Origin: Streptomyces sp. R302
GTDB taxonomy: Bacteria; Actinomycetota; Actinomycetes; Streptomycetales; Streptomycetaceae
Direction: 5' to 3'
Assembly: GCF_012927245.1 (NCBI RefSeq)
Contig: NZ_JABBGE010000007.1
Coordinates: 1 to 64,000, forward strand
Length of the DNA: 64,000 nt
The notes below the pieces were generated by a model that made no database searches, was not told where the DNA came from, and saw only the letters and a program-made list of their open reading frames with translations. This document shows, piece after piece, positions 27,349-36,068 of the stretch. The first letter of the stretch is position 1. Each line of letters opens with the position of its first letter. The position numbers were made by a program, and so were the translations under genes.

Positions 27349-27747
27349 TCAGGCGCTGGTGGGGGTGACTTCCAGGCAGACGCAGTTGAAGGTGGTCGTG
27401 GGCACGCCGTCGACGACGATCGTGCTGGCGGCGGAGGTGATGTAGCAGTCGTTGAAGACGATCTGCTGGAACGTCCAGTCGCTGCCCGAGGCCTCCTGGA
27501 CCCCGATGTTGAAGCTCTTGTGCTCCAGCGCCATCTGGGTGAGCTTGGCGACCACCGGGCCGATCGCCTTCACCGCCATGGAGAAGGTGAAGGCCTTGGG
27601 CTGGACGACGTGGGCGACGTTGTCGGCCTCCAGCGAGTGCAGGGGCTGCACCGGACTGTTGAAGGTCGGGTTGAACGAGTCGATGGGGGTGACCACGGTG
27701 GTGTCGATCATCACCGTCAACCTGGTGTCCCACTTGACCTCGGTCAT
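27349..27747 (-). CDS. tail tube protein
   Basis: This 132-residue beta-rich protein starts MTEVKWDTRLTVMIDTTVVT, has FTFSMAVKAIGPVVAKLTQM in the middle and ends TTTFNCVCLEVTPTSA. Size, beta-sandwich propensity and location directly after the sheath gene mark it as the inner tube protein that stacks in hexameric rings and is driven out by contraction. The ATG at 27747 has AAGGAG eight bases upstream and lies 11 bp behind the sheath stop. The same frame is open far into the sheath gene, but that part is shadow. Confidence 0.8.
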   Translation of the reverse strand: MTEVKWDTRLTVMIDTTVVTPIDSFNPTFNSPVQPLHSLEADNVAHVVQPKAFTFSMAVKAIGPVVAKLTQMALEHKSFNIGVQEASGSDWTFQQIVFNDCYITSAASTIVVDGVPTTTFNCVCLEVTPTSA

Positions 27748-27758
27748 CTCAGCGCTCC

Positions 27759-29108
27759 TTAACCCTTGAGGGCCAGCTTGACGGCGATCTGGTGGATCAC
27801 GCCCGCGTAGACGACCGAGACCTCCATGTCGACACTTCTGGTGCTCCGTCCGTTCCCGATCTGCTTGACCTCGTCGGGGGCGAGCGTGGCGGGTTCCCGT
27901 TCCAGCAGCACCAGCAGCGGGATATGGATGACGTACTCCTCGATGACGTCCCGGGTCACCAGCGGGGAGAGCACGCTCTGGACGAGCGTGACGACCGTGC
28001 GCAGCCCCGGGCGGTCGATGCGGATGTCTCCGATGGCCTCGATCAGCGCGGCCTTGATCCGGAAGCTGATGTCGTCGAGCGTCCGCACGATGTCGACGTA
28101 CGCCTTGTTCCCGGCCGGGCTGGCGGTGAGGCCCTCGCCCAGGTAGAGGCCGTGGCCGGGGAGCATCACCGGGCTGGTCACCCAGTTGATGGAATTCGTG
28201 TAGTACGTCTCGATCTCGGTGGCCGTGAAGAGACCGGACATGCCCATGTTGATCGGCTTGAGCAGCAGCGAGATGTGCGGTTCGTGGCCCGCGATCACCC
28301 CGGCGACCGCCGCCGCCACGTCGTCCTGGGACTCCTTGTGGGCGACCAGCACCATGCGGTCGGTCTTGATCGCTCCCGCGTTGCGTTTCACTTGCGCGGA
28401 CTGCGCCTCCCCGGGATCCAGCGCGGCCACGCCGATGCGTTCCTTGCCGTCCCCACCGGTGTTGGAGACGTCCACCACATGTTTGGCGAGGAGTTCGACC
28501 GGATGGTCGGTGGCCGGGTTCCCGTTGAGGGGGGTATTGGCCAGGACGAGGATCTGCACCGGCAGGTCCTCCGCCTCCGTGAACGCCGTGTCCCAGTCCG
28601 GGTCGGCCGGGTCGACCTCGATGCCCCAGACGCGGGTCGGGGGCGGCGTCTGCCGGAAGGCGGTGGCGATGGCGGCGGCCACGTCGTTGGGCTTCTCCCA
28701 CACCAGCGGATCACCGCTCGGGTGGTCTGCCGCCAGGGCGGCTTCGAGGGTCCAGGTGAAGCTGCTGACCTCGCCCGGGCCCTCGCCCCCTCCCCCACCC
28801 TCGACCTCGGCGACCGACTTGATCGTGAGGTACTCGGCCTCCTCGCCCTCCCCGATCCTGACGCGGGTGCCGACCGGGAAGCTCGCCGCCGCGGTGACGG
28901 TGGTGGCGGCCTTGTCGGCCTTGGCGGCGAGCGTCGTCGCTCCCTTCGGATACGCCTCCACGGCCTTTCCGGGGTACGTGAAGGACCGGGCGGTGGTGGC
29001 GCCTCTCCCGACGGCCCCCTTGCCGAGGACGAGGATGTCCCCGAAGGCTCTGGTGGCGGGTGCGAAGAGCTCACTGCTCGCCGTGACAGTGACGTAGTTG
29101 AACGGCAT
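27759..29108 (-). CDS. contractile tail sheath protein
   Basis: This 449-residue sheath protein has an N-terminus (NYVTVTASSELFAPATRAFG) that makes the inter-ring handshake strand. A variable inserted beta domain spans about residues 60-145 with a Gly-rich loop. Conserved core segments follow: DLPVQILVLANTP, then ISLLLKPINMGMSGLFTATE, and GNKAYVDIVRTLDDISFRIK. The C-terminal strand is MEVSVVYAGVIHQIAVKLAL. The N-terminus differs from the usual Afp/PVC-type sheath (no TPGVYVEE motif), pointing to a divergent lineage. It contracts to drive the tube into a target membrane. The only sheath gene in the window. Confidence 0.85.
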   Translation of the reverse strand: MPFNYVTVTASSELFAPATRAFGDILVLGKGAVGRGATTARSFTYPGKAVEAYPKGATTLAAKADKAATTVTAAASFPVGTRVRIGEGEEAEYLTIKSVAEVEGGGGGEGPGEVSSFTWTLEAALAADHPSGDPLVWEKPNDVAAAIATAFRQTPPPTRVWGIEVDPADPDWDTAFTEAEDLPVQILVLANTPLNGNPATDHPVELLAKHVVDVSNTGGDGKERIGVAALDPGEAQSAQVKRNAGAIKTDRMVLVAHKESQDDVAAAVAGVIAGHEPHISLLLKPINMGMSGLFTATEIETYYTNSINWVTSPVMLPGHGLYLGEGLTASPAGNKAYVDIVRTLDDISFRIKAALIEAIGDIRIDRPGLRTVVTLVQSVLSPLVTRDVIEEYVIHIPLLVLLEREPATLAPDEVKQIGNGRSTRSVDMEVSVVYAGVIHQIAVKLALKG

Positions 29109-29180
29109 CGACTGCTCCTCACCGTGTGCGCGCCCGGCTCCGCGGGGGCGGGCGGGACGCGGTCGGTGACCGCCGGGCCC

Positions 29181-29942
29181 TCAGGGTGCCGTCTCGAAGA
29201 CGGCGACGTATCCCTGGGTCGCCAGCAGATCGCCGACCAGTTGCTCGGTCGTCCGTGACGGTTCGTCGGTCGCGGTGGCCGGGAAGACCGCGAGCCACGC
29301 GCTGGAGGCGAGCGGGGCGCCGGCGTCCTGGGCCGCCGGTCGTGGGCTCGCCGCGTCGACCGCCCGCTTGGCCTGGCTGAGCCGGCGCAGCGCGTCGGCG
29401 AGGTCGAGACGGTCGAAGAAGAGCGCCGAGATCCGCAGGGGGAGGCTGCGGGCGGGCGCCGTGGGTTCGAAGGGGGGTGGTTCGGCGTACCGGAGACGGT
29501 AGGGCCGCTCGTAGGCGTCCTGCCGTGCCGCGGCGCCGTCGGCCGCCGCCCAGGCCGCCTCCGCCTCGACGGAGGCGAGGAGGCTGTCGGCCGAGGCGGC
29601 CTTCACCACGACCACGGTCTCCAGCGACATGTCGATCCAGTGGACCGCGGGGGTCGCCGGGATCTCGACGGTGGCCCGGGCCTGTTCGGTCACGGGGACC
29701 GTCTTGTCCCAGGATCCGCGGACGGCGACCGAGGCGTGCACGGCGGTCTGGAACTCCTGGTGGACGACCTTGACGGACTCCACCGACCGGATGTCGAGGG
29801 AGGCGGGGTCGTAGACGGAGACCAGCAGGGACCGTACCCGCTGGCGCTGGGGGTCGGTGTCGGGAACGAGGAGTGACGTCACGTGATCCGGTACCAGGTA
29901 CCGGAGCATCAGGTCGTCCGTGAAGCCGTTCGTCGCCGCCAT
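29181..29942 (-). CDS. unknown protein preceding the sheath, candidate tail terminator/cap
   Basis: This 253-residue, mostly beta protein with helices contains LMLRYLVPDHVTSLLVPDTD, then VKVVHQEFQTAVHASVAVRG, then HWIDMSLETVVVVKAASADS, and ends TEQLVGDLLATQGYVAVFET. In myophage tail modules the terminator precedes the sheath, so position suggests a cap that ends tube and sheath assembly. It does not look like the DUF4255 cap of known injection systems, and I recognise no family. It begins 50 bp after the metalloprotease gene and ends 72 bp before the sheath. Confidence 0.5.
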   Translation of the reverse strand: MAATNGFTDDLMLRYLVPDHVTSLLVPDTDPQRQRVRSLLVSVYDPASLDIRSVESVKVVHQEFQTAVHASVAVRGSWDKTVPVTEQARATVEIPATPAVHWIDMSLETVVVVKAASADSLLASVEAEAAWAAADGAAARQDAYERPYRLRYAEPPPFEPTAPARSLPLRISALFFDRLDLADALRRLSQAKRAVDAASPRPAAQDAGAPLASSAWLAVFPATATDEPSRTTEQLVGDLLATQGYVAVFETAP

Positions 29943-29992
29943 CTCGCAGTCACCTTCTCCAGCCTACGCCGCGGTGCCGATCTCCGTGCGCG

Positions 29993-32770
29993 TCAGCCCT
30001 CGTCGGCGGCCGGGAGGCAGTAGGCGCAGCCGTTGTAGCCGTGGGCCTGCGCCTCCTCCAGGCGCTCGAAGGGGAGCCTGTGGGCGAGGGAGAGCTTCTC
30101 GAAGAACGGGCAGGTGTTGATGTGCAGTTCGTGGCTCTTCGGATTGCCGAAGAAGAACTCGTCGAGCTCCTTGACCGCGGTGATCTGGATCGTCATGCGT
30201 CCGGCCACCTCGTCGTCCTGGATCTGGGTCGCGACGAAGGGGTACTCCTTGAGGTGTTCGGCCTCGTGGGAGAAGTCGATGACCAGGTCGGCCACGACCT
30301 CGTCCTCGGCGTCGAGCCGGAAGCCCTCGATGACCGCCTTCTCGCCGCCCGCCATCCGGAGCGTGGAGCGCACCTGCCCGGGTTCCGTCACCGCGATGTG
30401 GCTGAGGGTGGAGGATTTCACGAGGCTGCTCAGGGTCCGGACGGTGATCTGGGTGTCGGGGGGCATCTCCTTGGCGTCCAGCTCCCACGCGCCGTCCGTG
30501 GCCACCGGACCGCCGCGGAGCGTGAGGGTCAGCCGGGTCTGACCGCCGAGGACGGACTTGCGGGGGGAGACGTTGCGCTGACCCACGTTGTTGCTCTGGC
30601 GTACCAGCTGGTCGTGTGCCAGCGGTTGGCCGGACATGGCGGCGCCGGCGGGGTCGTCCGGGCCGTGCACGATGGCGATCAGGCATTCGTGACCGGCGAT
30701 GGTGGGGATCCAGGGGAAGGGGCCGACCCGCACCGACCCGCCGGGCGGGATCGCCTCGTGGATGACCAGTGAGCCGACGGATTCGAAGTGGGTGGGCCAG
30801 GTCATGCCGGTTCCCGGGTTGCACCGGTGGGTGTCAACCTGGAACCGGTCGGCGCCGGCCTGCGCGGTCCCCCGGTTGTGCACCCGTACATAGAGGTGGT
30901 TCAGCTGGCCGACGATGGGGTCCTGGTGCTCGTCCGCCGGGTTGTCGTCCTCGAACTCGTTGCGGACCCAGATGTCGGGCGACTGCCACGTCGGATCGTC
31001 GCCGGTGCCGCTCGGCACGGCACCGGTGTCTCCGGGCCGGTCGGCGATGAACACGTCGACGACGGGCTTCGGCCAGAGTCCCTGCTCGGAGAAGACGTTG
31101 TTCATCAAGCTCTCGTGCAGGCCGTTGTTGAGCGTGCAGTCGACGGCGATGAGGGTCTGGGCCAGGTGGACGGCGTTCTTCTTGCTGTTCGACGTGTCGG
31201 GCTTGAGGCGTGGTATCAGCGCGAGGAGCAGCTTGGTCATCCTGTCGCCGGCCCTCTTCCGCGCGTTCATCTCCTTCTTGTCGCCGCCCATGCCGAGGTA
31301 GCACCGCCACAGCGCCGAGGCCAGCATGGAGGTGCGCTCGTCCGGCGTGTAGTCGTCGAAGTCCGCGTCGTCGAAGCGCTGGGTCAGGTCGAGGCGTCGC
31401 GCCTTGCTCCATTCGTCCTGCAGGTTGTTGTCGAAGGGGAACGTCTCGGTCCTGCGGTGTCCGGCGGGGTTGAACCGGTCGCGGTAGACGCCCGCCATGA
31501 CGTCGCAGATGCTGTGCTCGTACTCCAGGGGGCCGGGCGGGCCGGAGCGGAGCCACTGGACGACGCCGTGCGTGTACTCGTGCACGATGATGCCGAGGTC
31601 GGCGGCGCCGGGCACGTGTTTCATGTCGAAGCGGATCCGCGGGGGTGTCGTCGTGCCGATCCACTCGCTCCGGTCGGTGGACGCGGCGCCCTGGGGGTCG
31701 ATCTCGACCGGGACCATCCGGGCGTTGAGGATGGGGTCGCCGAGGTCGCGGAGGTATTGGGCGAAGGTGTCGGTCCAGTAGTAGGCGTTCGCGCTGAGGA
31801 ACGCCTTGTCCTTGGCGTGGCTGCCGAACCGGAAGGCCTTCGTGGTCGACGTCGGCTGGGCGAATCCGGAGTCGTCCCAGTCGCTGCACAGGCACCAGTC
31901 CCCCTTCAGGTGGAACTTCCCGTTCTGGTCGGCTTCGGCGATGTCCACCTGGACGTCACGGGCGAACTGCTTCAGGGTGTCGTGGGTCGAGATGGAGCTG
32001 AGCGTGCCGTCGTTCGACTGCGTCACCGGGTCGGGCATGTACACATCGAGCGTGGCGGTCACATACCTTCCCCCGACCTCGATCCAGAGGAGCTTCCCCT
32101 CGACGGCGTCGACGACGACCCGGAAGTGCTCGAAGGGGCCGGTGGTCTCGACGATGAGGTCGTGGACGAGGTGCAGCCTGCCGTCCGGGCGCCGCCTGCC
32201 CTTGCGCAGCAGCGCGAGCGAGGCGGTGGGGTGGTCCGTCTCCGGCAGCGGGGGCCGGGTGGTGTCCCGCAGATAGACGAGGTCGTCGCGGACGACCGAA
32301 GCGGTCGCGTAGCCCTTGCGGAAGGGCGCGAGAGCGGCCTTCTCGGCGAGGTCGGGGTCCTGTGCCGTGCTCACGTCGGGGGCGTCGGAGACATCGGCCT
32401 CCGTCGCGTTCTCGACCTGCACGACGGCCGCCTGCCGGGTGTCGGCCACCATCTGGAGCATGGCGCCCCGGATCGGAACGTCCTGGTGGAACTGCTGGTA
32501 GCGGACGTTCAGGGTCCGCGTGTCCCGGTCGGCCCGGACCTCGCGGAGGTCGGCGCCCTCGGTCCCGAGTTCGCTCGCGCGCTCCCGTACGAAGGTGTTG
32601 ACGGCCCTGCGGGCGGTCGGCGCGCGGAAGAGGGTGGCGCCGGGATCGAGGTAGCGGCGCAGGACGCCGTCGGCGCCCCGGTGCTCACCGACTCCAGGAA
32701 ACAGCTTCAGCGGTTCGCCGGGCACCGGACCCGGGTCGTTCCGGAGTCTGCGCTCCTCGTTCCGGCCCAT
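29993..32770 (-). CDS. M4/M36-like zinc metalloprotease of the contractile operon
   Basis: This 925-residue protein has an FTP-like propeptide region (about 50-235, with LNVRYQQFHQDVPIRGAMLQ), then a thermolysin/fungalysin-type catalytic domain. HEYTH at 397-401 supplies two zinc ligands and the general base, and Glu418 in YEHSICDVMAGV is the third ligand. Beta domains follow (about 560-860). The last ~45 residues (HINTCPFFEKL, GYNGCAYCLP) resemble an Ada-type zinc-binding module. There is no signal peptide, which is unusual for this secreted family and fits a particle-loaded payload or a processing enzyme. The start at 32770 follows GGAGGAG. Confidence 0.75.
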   Translation of the reverse strand: MGRNEERRLRNDPGPVPGEPLKLFPGVGEHRGADGVLRRYLDPGATLFRAPTARRAVNTFVRERASELGTEGADLREVRADRDTRTLNVRYQQFHQDVPIRGAMLQMVADTRQAAVVQVENATEADVSDAPDVSTAQDPDLAEKAALAPFRKGYATASVVRDDLVYLRDTTRPPLPETDHPTASLALLRKGRRRPDGRLHLVHDLIVETTGPFEHFRVVVDAVEGKLLWIEVGGRYVTATLDVYMPDPVTQSNDGTLSSISTHDTLKQFARDVQVDIAEADQNGKFHLKGDWCLCSDWDDSGFAQPTSTTKAFRFGSHAKDKAFLSANAYYWTDTFAQYLRDLGDPILNARMVPVEIDPQGAASTDRSEWIGTTTPPRIRFDMKHVPGAADLGIIVHEYTHGVVQWLRSGPPGPLEYEHSICDVMAGVYRDRFNPAGHRRTETFPFDNNLQDEWSKARRLDLTQRFDDADFDDYTPDERTSMLASALWRCYLGMGGDKKEMNARKRAGDRMTKLLLALIPRLKPDTSNSKKNAVHLAQTLIAVDCTLNNGLHESLMNNVFSEQGLWPKPVVDVFIADRPGDTGAVPSGTGDDPTWQSPDIWVRNEFEDDNPADEHQDPIVGQLNHLYVRVHNRGTAQAGADRFQVDTHRCNPGTGMTWPTHFESVGSLVIHEAIPPGGSVRVGPFPWIPTIAGHECLIAIVHGPDDPAGAAMSGQPLAHDQLVRQSNNVGQRNVSPRKSVLGGQTRLTLTLRGGPVATDGAWELDAKEMPPDTQITVRTLSSLVKSSTLSHIAVTEPGQVRSTLRMAGGEKAVIEGFRLDAEDEVVADLVIDFSHEAEHLKEYPFVATQIQDDEVAGRMTIQITAVKELDEFFFGNPKSHELHINTCPFFEKLSLAHRLPFERLEEAQAHGYNGCAYCLPAADEG

Positions 32771-32841
32771 GACGTACTCCTCCGCACACACGGATCCACC
32801 CCCCTGGCGGCCCACCCCTCAGCGGACGACGGTGGGGTTCG

Positions 32842-33717
32842 TCAAGGGGCCTCCGCGGGAACACGGGACGGGATGGTCGGCAGCACGAGGCGCCGCGGCT
32901 CGGTGGCGAGGACGCGGCCGGAGCGGGCGACCGCCAGGAGGTTCGGCAGCGCGTACGGCTCCGCGGCGTCGAGGTCGACGGTGTAGCCGAGGTCCTGGAG
33001 GCTCGCGACCGTCAGCCTGCTCAGCGGGTTGTCGTTGCCGTCGATGCTCGGCGACATCAGCTCGTTGTCGAAGACGGACTCACGCCAGTGGCTGCCGGCG
33101 CTGCCCATCCCGCCGGTGTTCGCGACGGGGACGGGGCCCGGCGGTTCGCCGACCAGCGTCCCGAACTCCTCCATGCCCGCCGCTCCCACATAGGTGGGGT
33201 TGGGGCCGGGGAAGTCCTCGCGCAGCCCGAAATCGTCCCAGAGCGTGCCGATGCCCAGCACGTGGCCCATCTCGTGCGTGATCACGTCGAGGAGGGAACC
33301 GTCGGCCTCCATCTCGGCCAGGTCCGCGCTGTCGAACCGCATGCGCCCGGTCACGGGGAGTCGGGCACCGCTGACCGCGTTCGGCCGGCGGAACCGGGTC
33401 GGTCCGGCCTGGCCGAGGATGTTCGGCACCTGGTCCGTGCCGTCGATCGGGACGCCCTCGGCGTCGATGAGGACGTCGTCGACGACGACGGTGCCACTGA
33501 AGTCCCGCACGATCGCGGTCTCCAGGTCACCGACGATCACCCGCGTCCACCGCTCGGCGGCCTCGGCGAAGACGGCCTTCTGGCCTGCTGTCAGTCCTTG
33601 GACGAAGCGGACCTCGATCTGGAAGGGGGAGGTCGTGGCGGCGATCTCCGCCGCGCGGCCCCCGTCTGCGACCGCCGTGTACGTCTCGAAGATCGCGTGG
33701 TTCTGCCTGCCGCCCAT
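32842..33717 (-). CDS. leishmanolysin-like (M8) zinc metalloprotease
   Basis: This 291-residue protein has the metzincin motif HEMGHVLGIGTLW (148-160), a distal third zinc ligand at His210 (AGSHWRES) and a Met-turn (NELMSP, Met221), the arrangement of peptidase family M8. The N-terminal third (IEVRFVQGLTAGQKAVFAEA) is the usual lead-in domain of these bacterial proteins. No signal peptide or membrane segment is present. The ATG at 33717 is preceded by GGAGCAGGAG; upstream codons look non-coding. It is the first gene of the contractile operon, 71 bp before the second protease, so payload or maturation protease are the likely roles. Confidence 0.8.
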   Translation of the reverse strand: MGGRQNHAIFETYTAVADGGRAAEIAATTSPFQIEVRFVQGLTAGQKAVFAEAAERWTRVIVGDLETAIVRDFSGTVVVDDVLIDAEGVPIDGTDQVPNILGQAGPTRFRRPNAVSGARLPVTGRMRFDSADLAEMEADGSLLDVITHEMGHVLGIGTLWDDFGLREDFPGPNPTYVGAAGMEEFGTLVGEPPGPVPVANTGGMGSAGSHWRESVFDNELMSPSIDGNDNPLSRLTVASLQDLGYTVDLDAAEPYALPNLLAVARSGRVLATEPRRLVLPTIPSRVPAEAP

Positions 33718-33952
33718 GGCTCCTGCTCCCATCGCGTGCGGCCGCGTGTGTTCCCCGAGAACCAGCTTAGGCACGTTCCCGTCTACGGACCACCGACGGG
33801 ACGGCGACGAGCCAGCGACGGGCCAGCGACGGGACGACAGGACAGCGACGGGCCGGTGGTCCGCCCACCGGGTAGGCCCTCGCACGTTGTTGCTCATTCA
33901 AGCGTGGCACCGGGCCTCTCAGCGCCACGCCGGCGGTGGGAGCGGCCGTCAC

Positions 33953-33992
33953 CCCGATCCCGATCCCGATCCCGATCCCGATCCCGATCCCG
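33953..33992. repeat. hexanucleotide tandem repeat (CCCGAT)n
   Basis: Six perfect copies of CCCGAT plus a partial copy lie about 240 bp upstream of the first gene of the contractile operon and at the 5' edge of a pseudogene. Simple repeats of this kind can vary in length by slippage. Confidence 0.85.
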
Positions 33993-34910
33993 TGGGGGCC
34001 TGTCCGAAGTCGCCAGTACCTCCACCTCCACCTTCGCCGCGCTCGTCGCCGGCAGGCCCGCGTACACCGGCGTCGTGGCCAACGACTCGGTCGTGACGAA
34101 CGGCGCGCGGTACTACTCCGACTTCGGCGACACCGGGCAGAAGGTCGCGCGCCGGCCTGGCGCAGCGGCATGGCCACGCGGGTGAGCGACGGGGTCATCC
34201 TCACGAACCAGAACAGCAACTTCGCGGCCGCCCGCCGGTGGAGTTCACGCTGCGGGGAACCTCCGACGGCGTGACCCAGGACCTCGTCTTCATCGTCCCG
34301 CACGCGAAGGCCGGGGCCACCGCGGACGCGTGGAATCTCCGCAACCCCGCCTCGCCAGGCCCTCACGTCCTACCTCGACACCACGTCCCCGACGCAGAAC
34401 GTCTTCGTCATCGGCGACTGGAACGACGATGTCGACACGTCCATCACACCCGGGAGGGCATCGCCGTTGGCCAACTTCGTGAACGACAAGCCTCGTTACG
34501 GCCTCCCGACGCACGCCCGCTGTCGCTGGTTCGCTGGTCGGTGTGCCGTCGACGGCCGCCCGCCGCGTCGTTCACGCACACCTGCGCCGACCTCGCGTGC
34601 ACCTTCACGGACACCAGCAGCGACGCCAGCGGCGACGCCGACGGCACGATCCCGGGCCGCGGTTGGGCCTTCGGCGACGGCCGGACGTCGAGCGCGACGG
34701 ACCCGAGCGTCACCTGCTCGGCAGCGGGCACGTATTCGGTGCCCCCTGACCGTGACGGACAACGACGGTGCCACGCACACCACGCCCACGGACGTCACCG
34801 TCACCCGCGGGAGGCGGAGGGGACCGGCCGACGTCGTGATCAACGAAGTGCCGGCCAACGAGCCGGGCAGCGATACCACGAGCGAGGCCGTCGAGCACGA
34901 TCAGTTTGCT
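33993..34910 (+). pseudogene. remnant of a secreted nuclease with PKD and lamin-tail domains
   Basis: Fragments of one large exported protein lie in several frames. TSTFAALVAGRPAYTGVVAN and TNGARYYSDFGDTGQ are followed by EFTLRGTSDG and AHAKAGAT-like pieces. An endonuclease/exonuclease/phosphatase end follows (LDTTSPTQNVFVIGDWNDDV, FVNDKPRYGLP). Next is a PKD domain (CTFTDTSSDASGDADGTI, FGDGRTSSATDPSVT, DNDGATHTTPTDVTVT), and last the start of a lamin-tail domain (VVINEVPANEPGSDT). At least four frameshifts are needed and the C-terminus is missing, so it is inactive. Confidence 0.6.
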
Positions 34911-35085
34911 GACACGGTCTCCGGGTCGGCGGAGCGGCGGGTCGGCGGGGCGACGTACTGGGAAAGCCATCAAGGGTCCGGGGCGGCGGGGCCGCTCAGG
35001 ACGAGAGCGGCGAGGGACCGGAAGCAGTGTGCACCGGGCGGGAGGGGATCGCGCCGTGACCATCCGCCTGCGGCCCGTCGGCTGG

Positions 35086-35910
35086 TCAGGCCTCGGGGCG
35101 GGTGGCCGTGACCACGTAGTAGTCCAGAGTGCCTTCCTGGTAGGCCTTCAGGAAATTGCGGGGCCACGTGCCCGGCTTCCACTGGTCCGACAGCCAGCGG
35201 TCCCAGCCCTCCCACACCTCCGGGCCGATGGAGGCGGCCCGCGCGTCCGTGAGGCCCGCCTGGGTGAACGCCTCCGTCAAGAGGGTGACGGGGCGGGCGA
35301 TGTCCAGGCCGTCGGCGTAGGTGTCGAGGAGGTCGGCGAGCCGGGGGCCGTGGCGCGGGTCGTCGTCCGGGGTGAAGAAGCTCGCGACGGCTACCCGCCC
35401 GCCGGGCGCCAGGACCCGGGCCGTCTCGTGGGCGAAGGCGATCAGGTCGTCGAAGTGCTGGGCGGCCTCGACGCTGTGGACGCGGTCGAACTCGCCGTCC
35501 CCGAAGGGCAGGTTCTCCGCCGCGCCCCGGACGAACCGGAGCCTGGGCGGGGAGGCGTCCAGCAGAGCCGCGTTGGCTTGGCGGGCACGGTCCAGCTGCT
35601 GCGGATGGATGTCCATGCCGGTGATGTGTGCGGGGTCGTACTCACGCAGGGCCAGCGCACACCCGACGCCGAGCCCGCAGCCGACCTCGAGCAGCCTCCT
35701 GCCGGCGAGCGGCCCGGCGGAGTCGAGCACGTGCCGGTACATGTCCTGCTGGCTGCGGACACGATCGTCGACCGAGATCGGGCCGGCGACGTCGATCGAC
35801 CTCCAGTACCCGAAGTTGATGAAACCTCCGGCGAACACCGGGACCGAGCTGAGGTCGGCCGGCCCGTACGTCTCCTGGACCGTGGCCCGCATTTCCACTG
35901 ATTCCGCCAC
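35086..35910 (-). CDS. SAM-dependent methyltransferase (class I)
   Basis: This 274-residue methyltransferase has motif I LLEVGCGLGVGCALAL, an acidic residue after strand 2 (ITGMDIHPQQLDRARQAN), motif II/III ENLPFGDGEFDRVHSVEAAQ and RVLAPGGRVAVASFF. It fits the small-molecule methyltransferases of the ubiE/sterol type with a helical cap (AGGFINFGYWRSIDVAG). The GTG start at 35910 is chosen for GGAGGTG six bases upstream. No biosynthetic partners flank it, so the substrate is unknown. Confidence 0.85.
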   Translation of the reverse strand: MAESVEMRATVQETYGPADLSSVPVFAGGFINFGYWRSIDVAGPISVDDRVRSQQDMYRHVLDSAGPLAGRRLLEVGCGLGVGCALALREYDPAHITGMDIHPQQLDRARQANAALLDASPPRLRFVRGAAENLPFGDGEFDRVHSVEAAQHFDDLIAFAHETARVLAPGGRVAVASFFTPDDDPRHGPRLADLLDTYADGLDIARPVTLLTEAFTQAGLTDARAASIGPEVWEGWDRWLSDQWKPGTWPRNFLKAYQEGTLDYYVVTATRPEA

Positions 35911-36068
35911 AGGCGTCACCTCCACGGTCAGTGTGACGGTCGGGTACCCAGGGTGTCGACGGCGCCACCGGCCAAGTCGCCGGCTGACGGGTAGTGATAC
36001 CGCGCACGAGCACTTGTTCAGCCAGGGGGTGCCCGGCTGAATGGCCGGGCTCGGGCGGGCTACCGGTG

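Noticed and set aside
10509..33717. Prophage
   Set aside because: No terminase, portal, capsid, integrase, holin or lysin is visible and the genes form one operon of tail-type proteins only; a headless injection system fits better.
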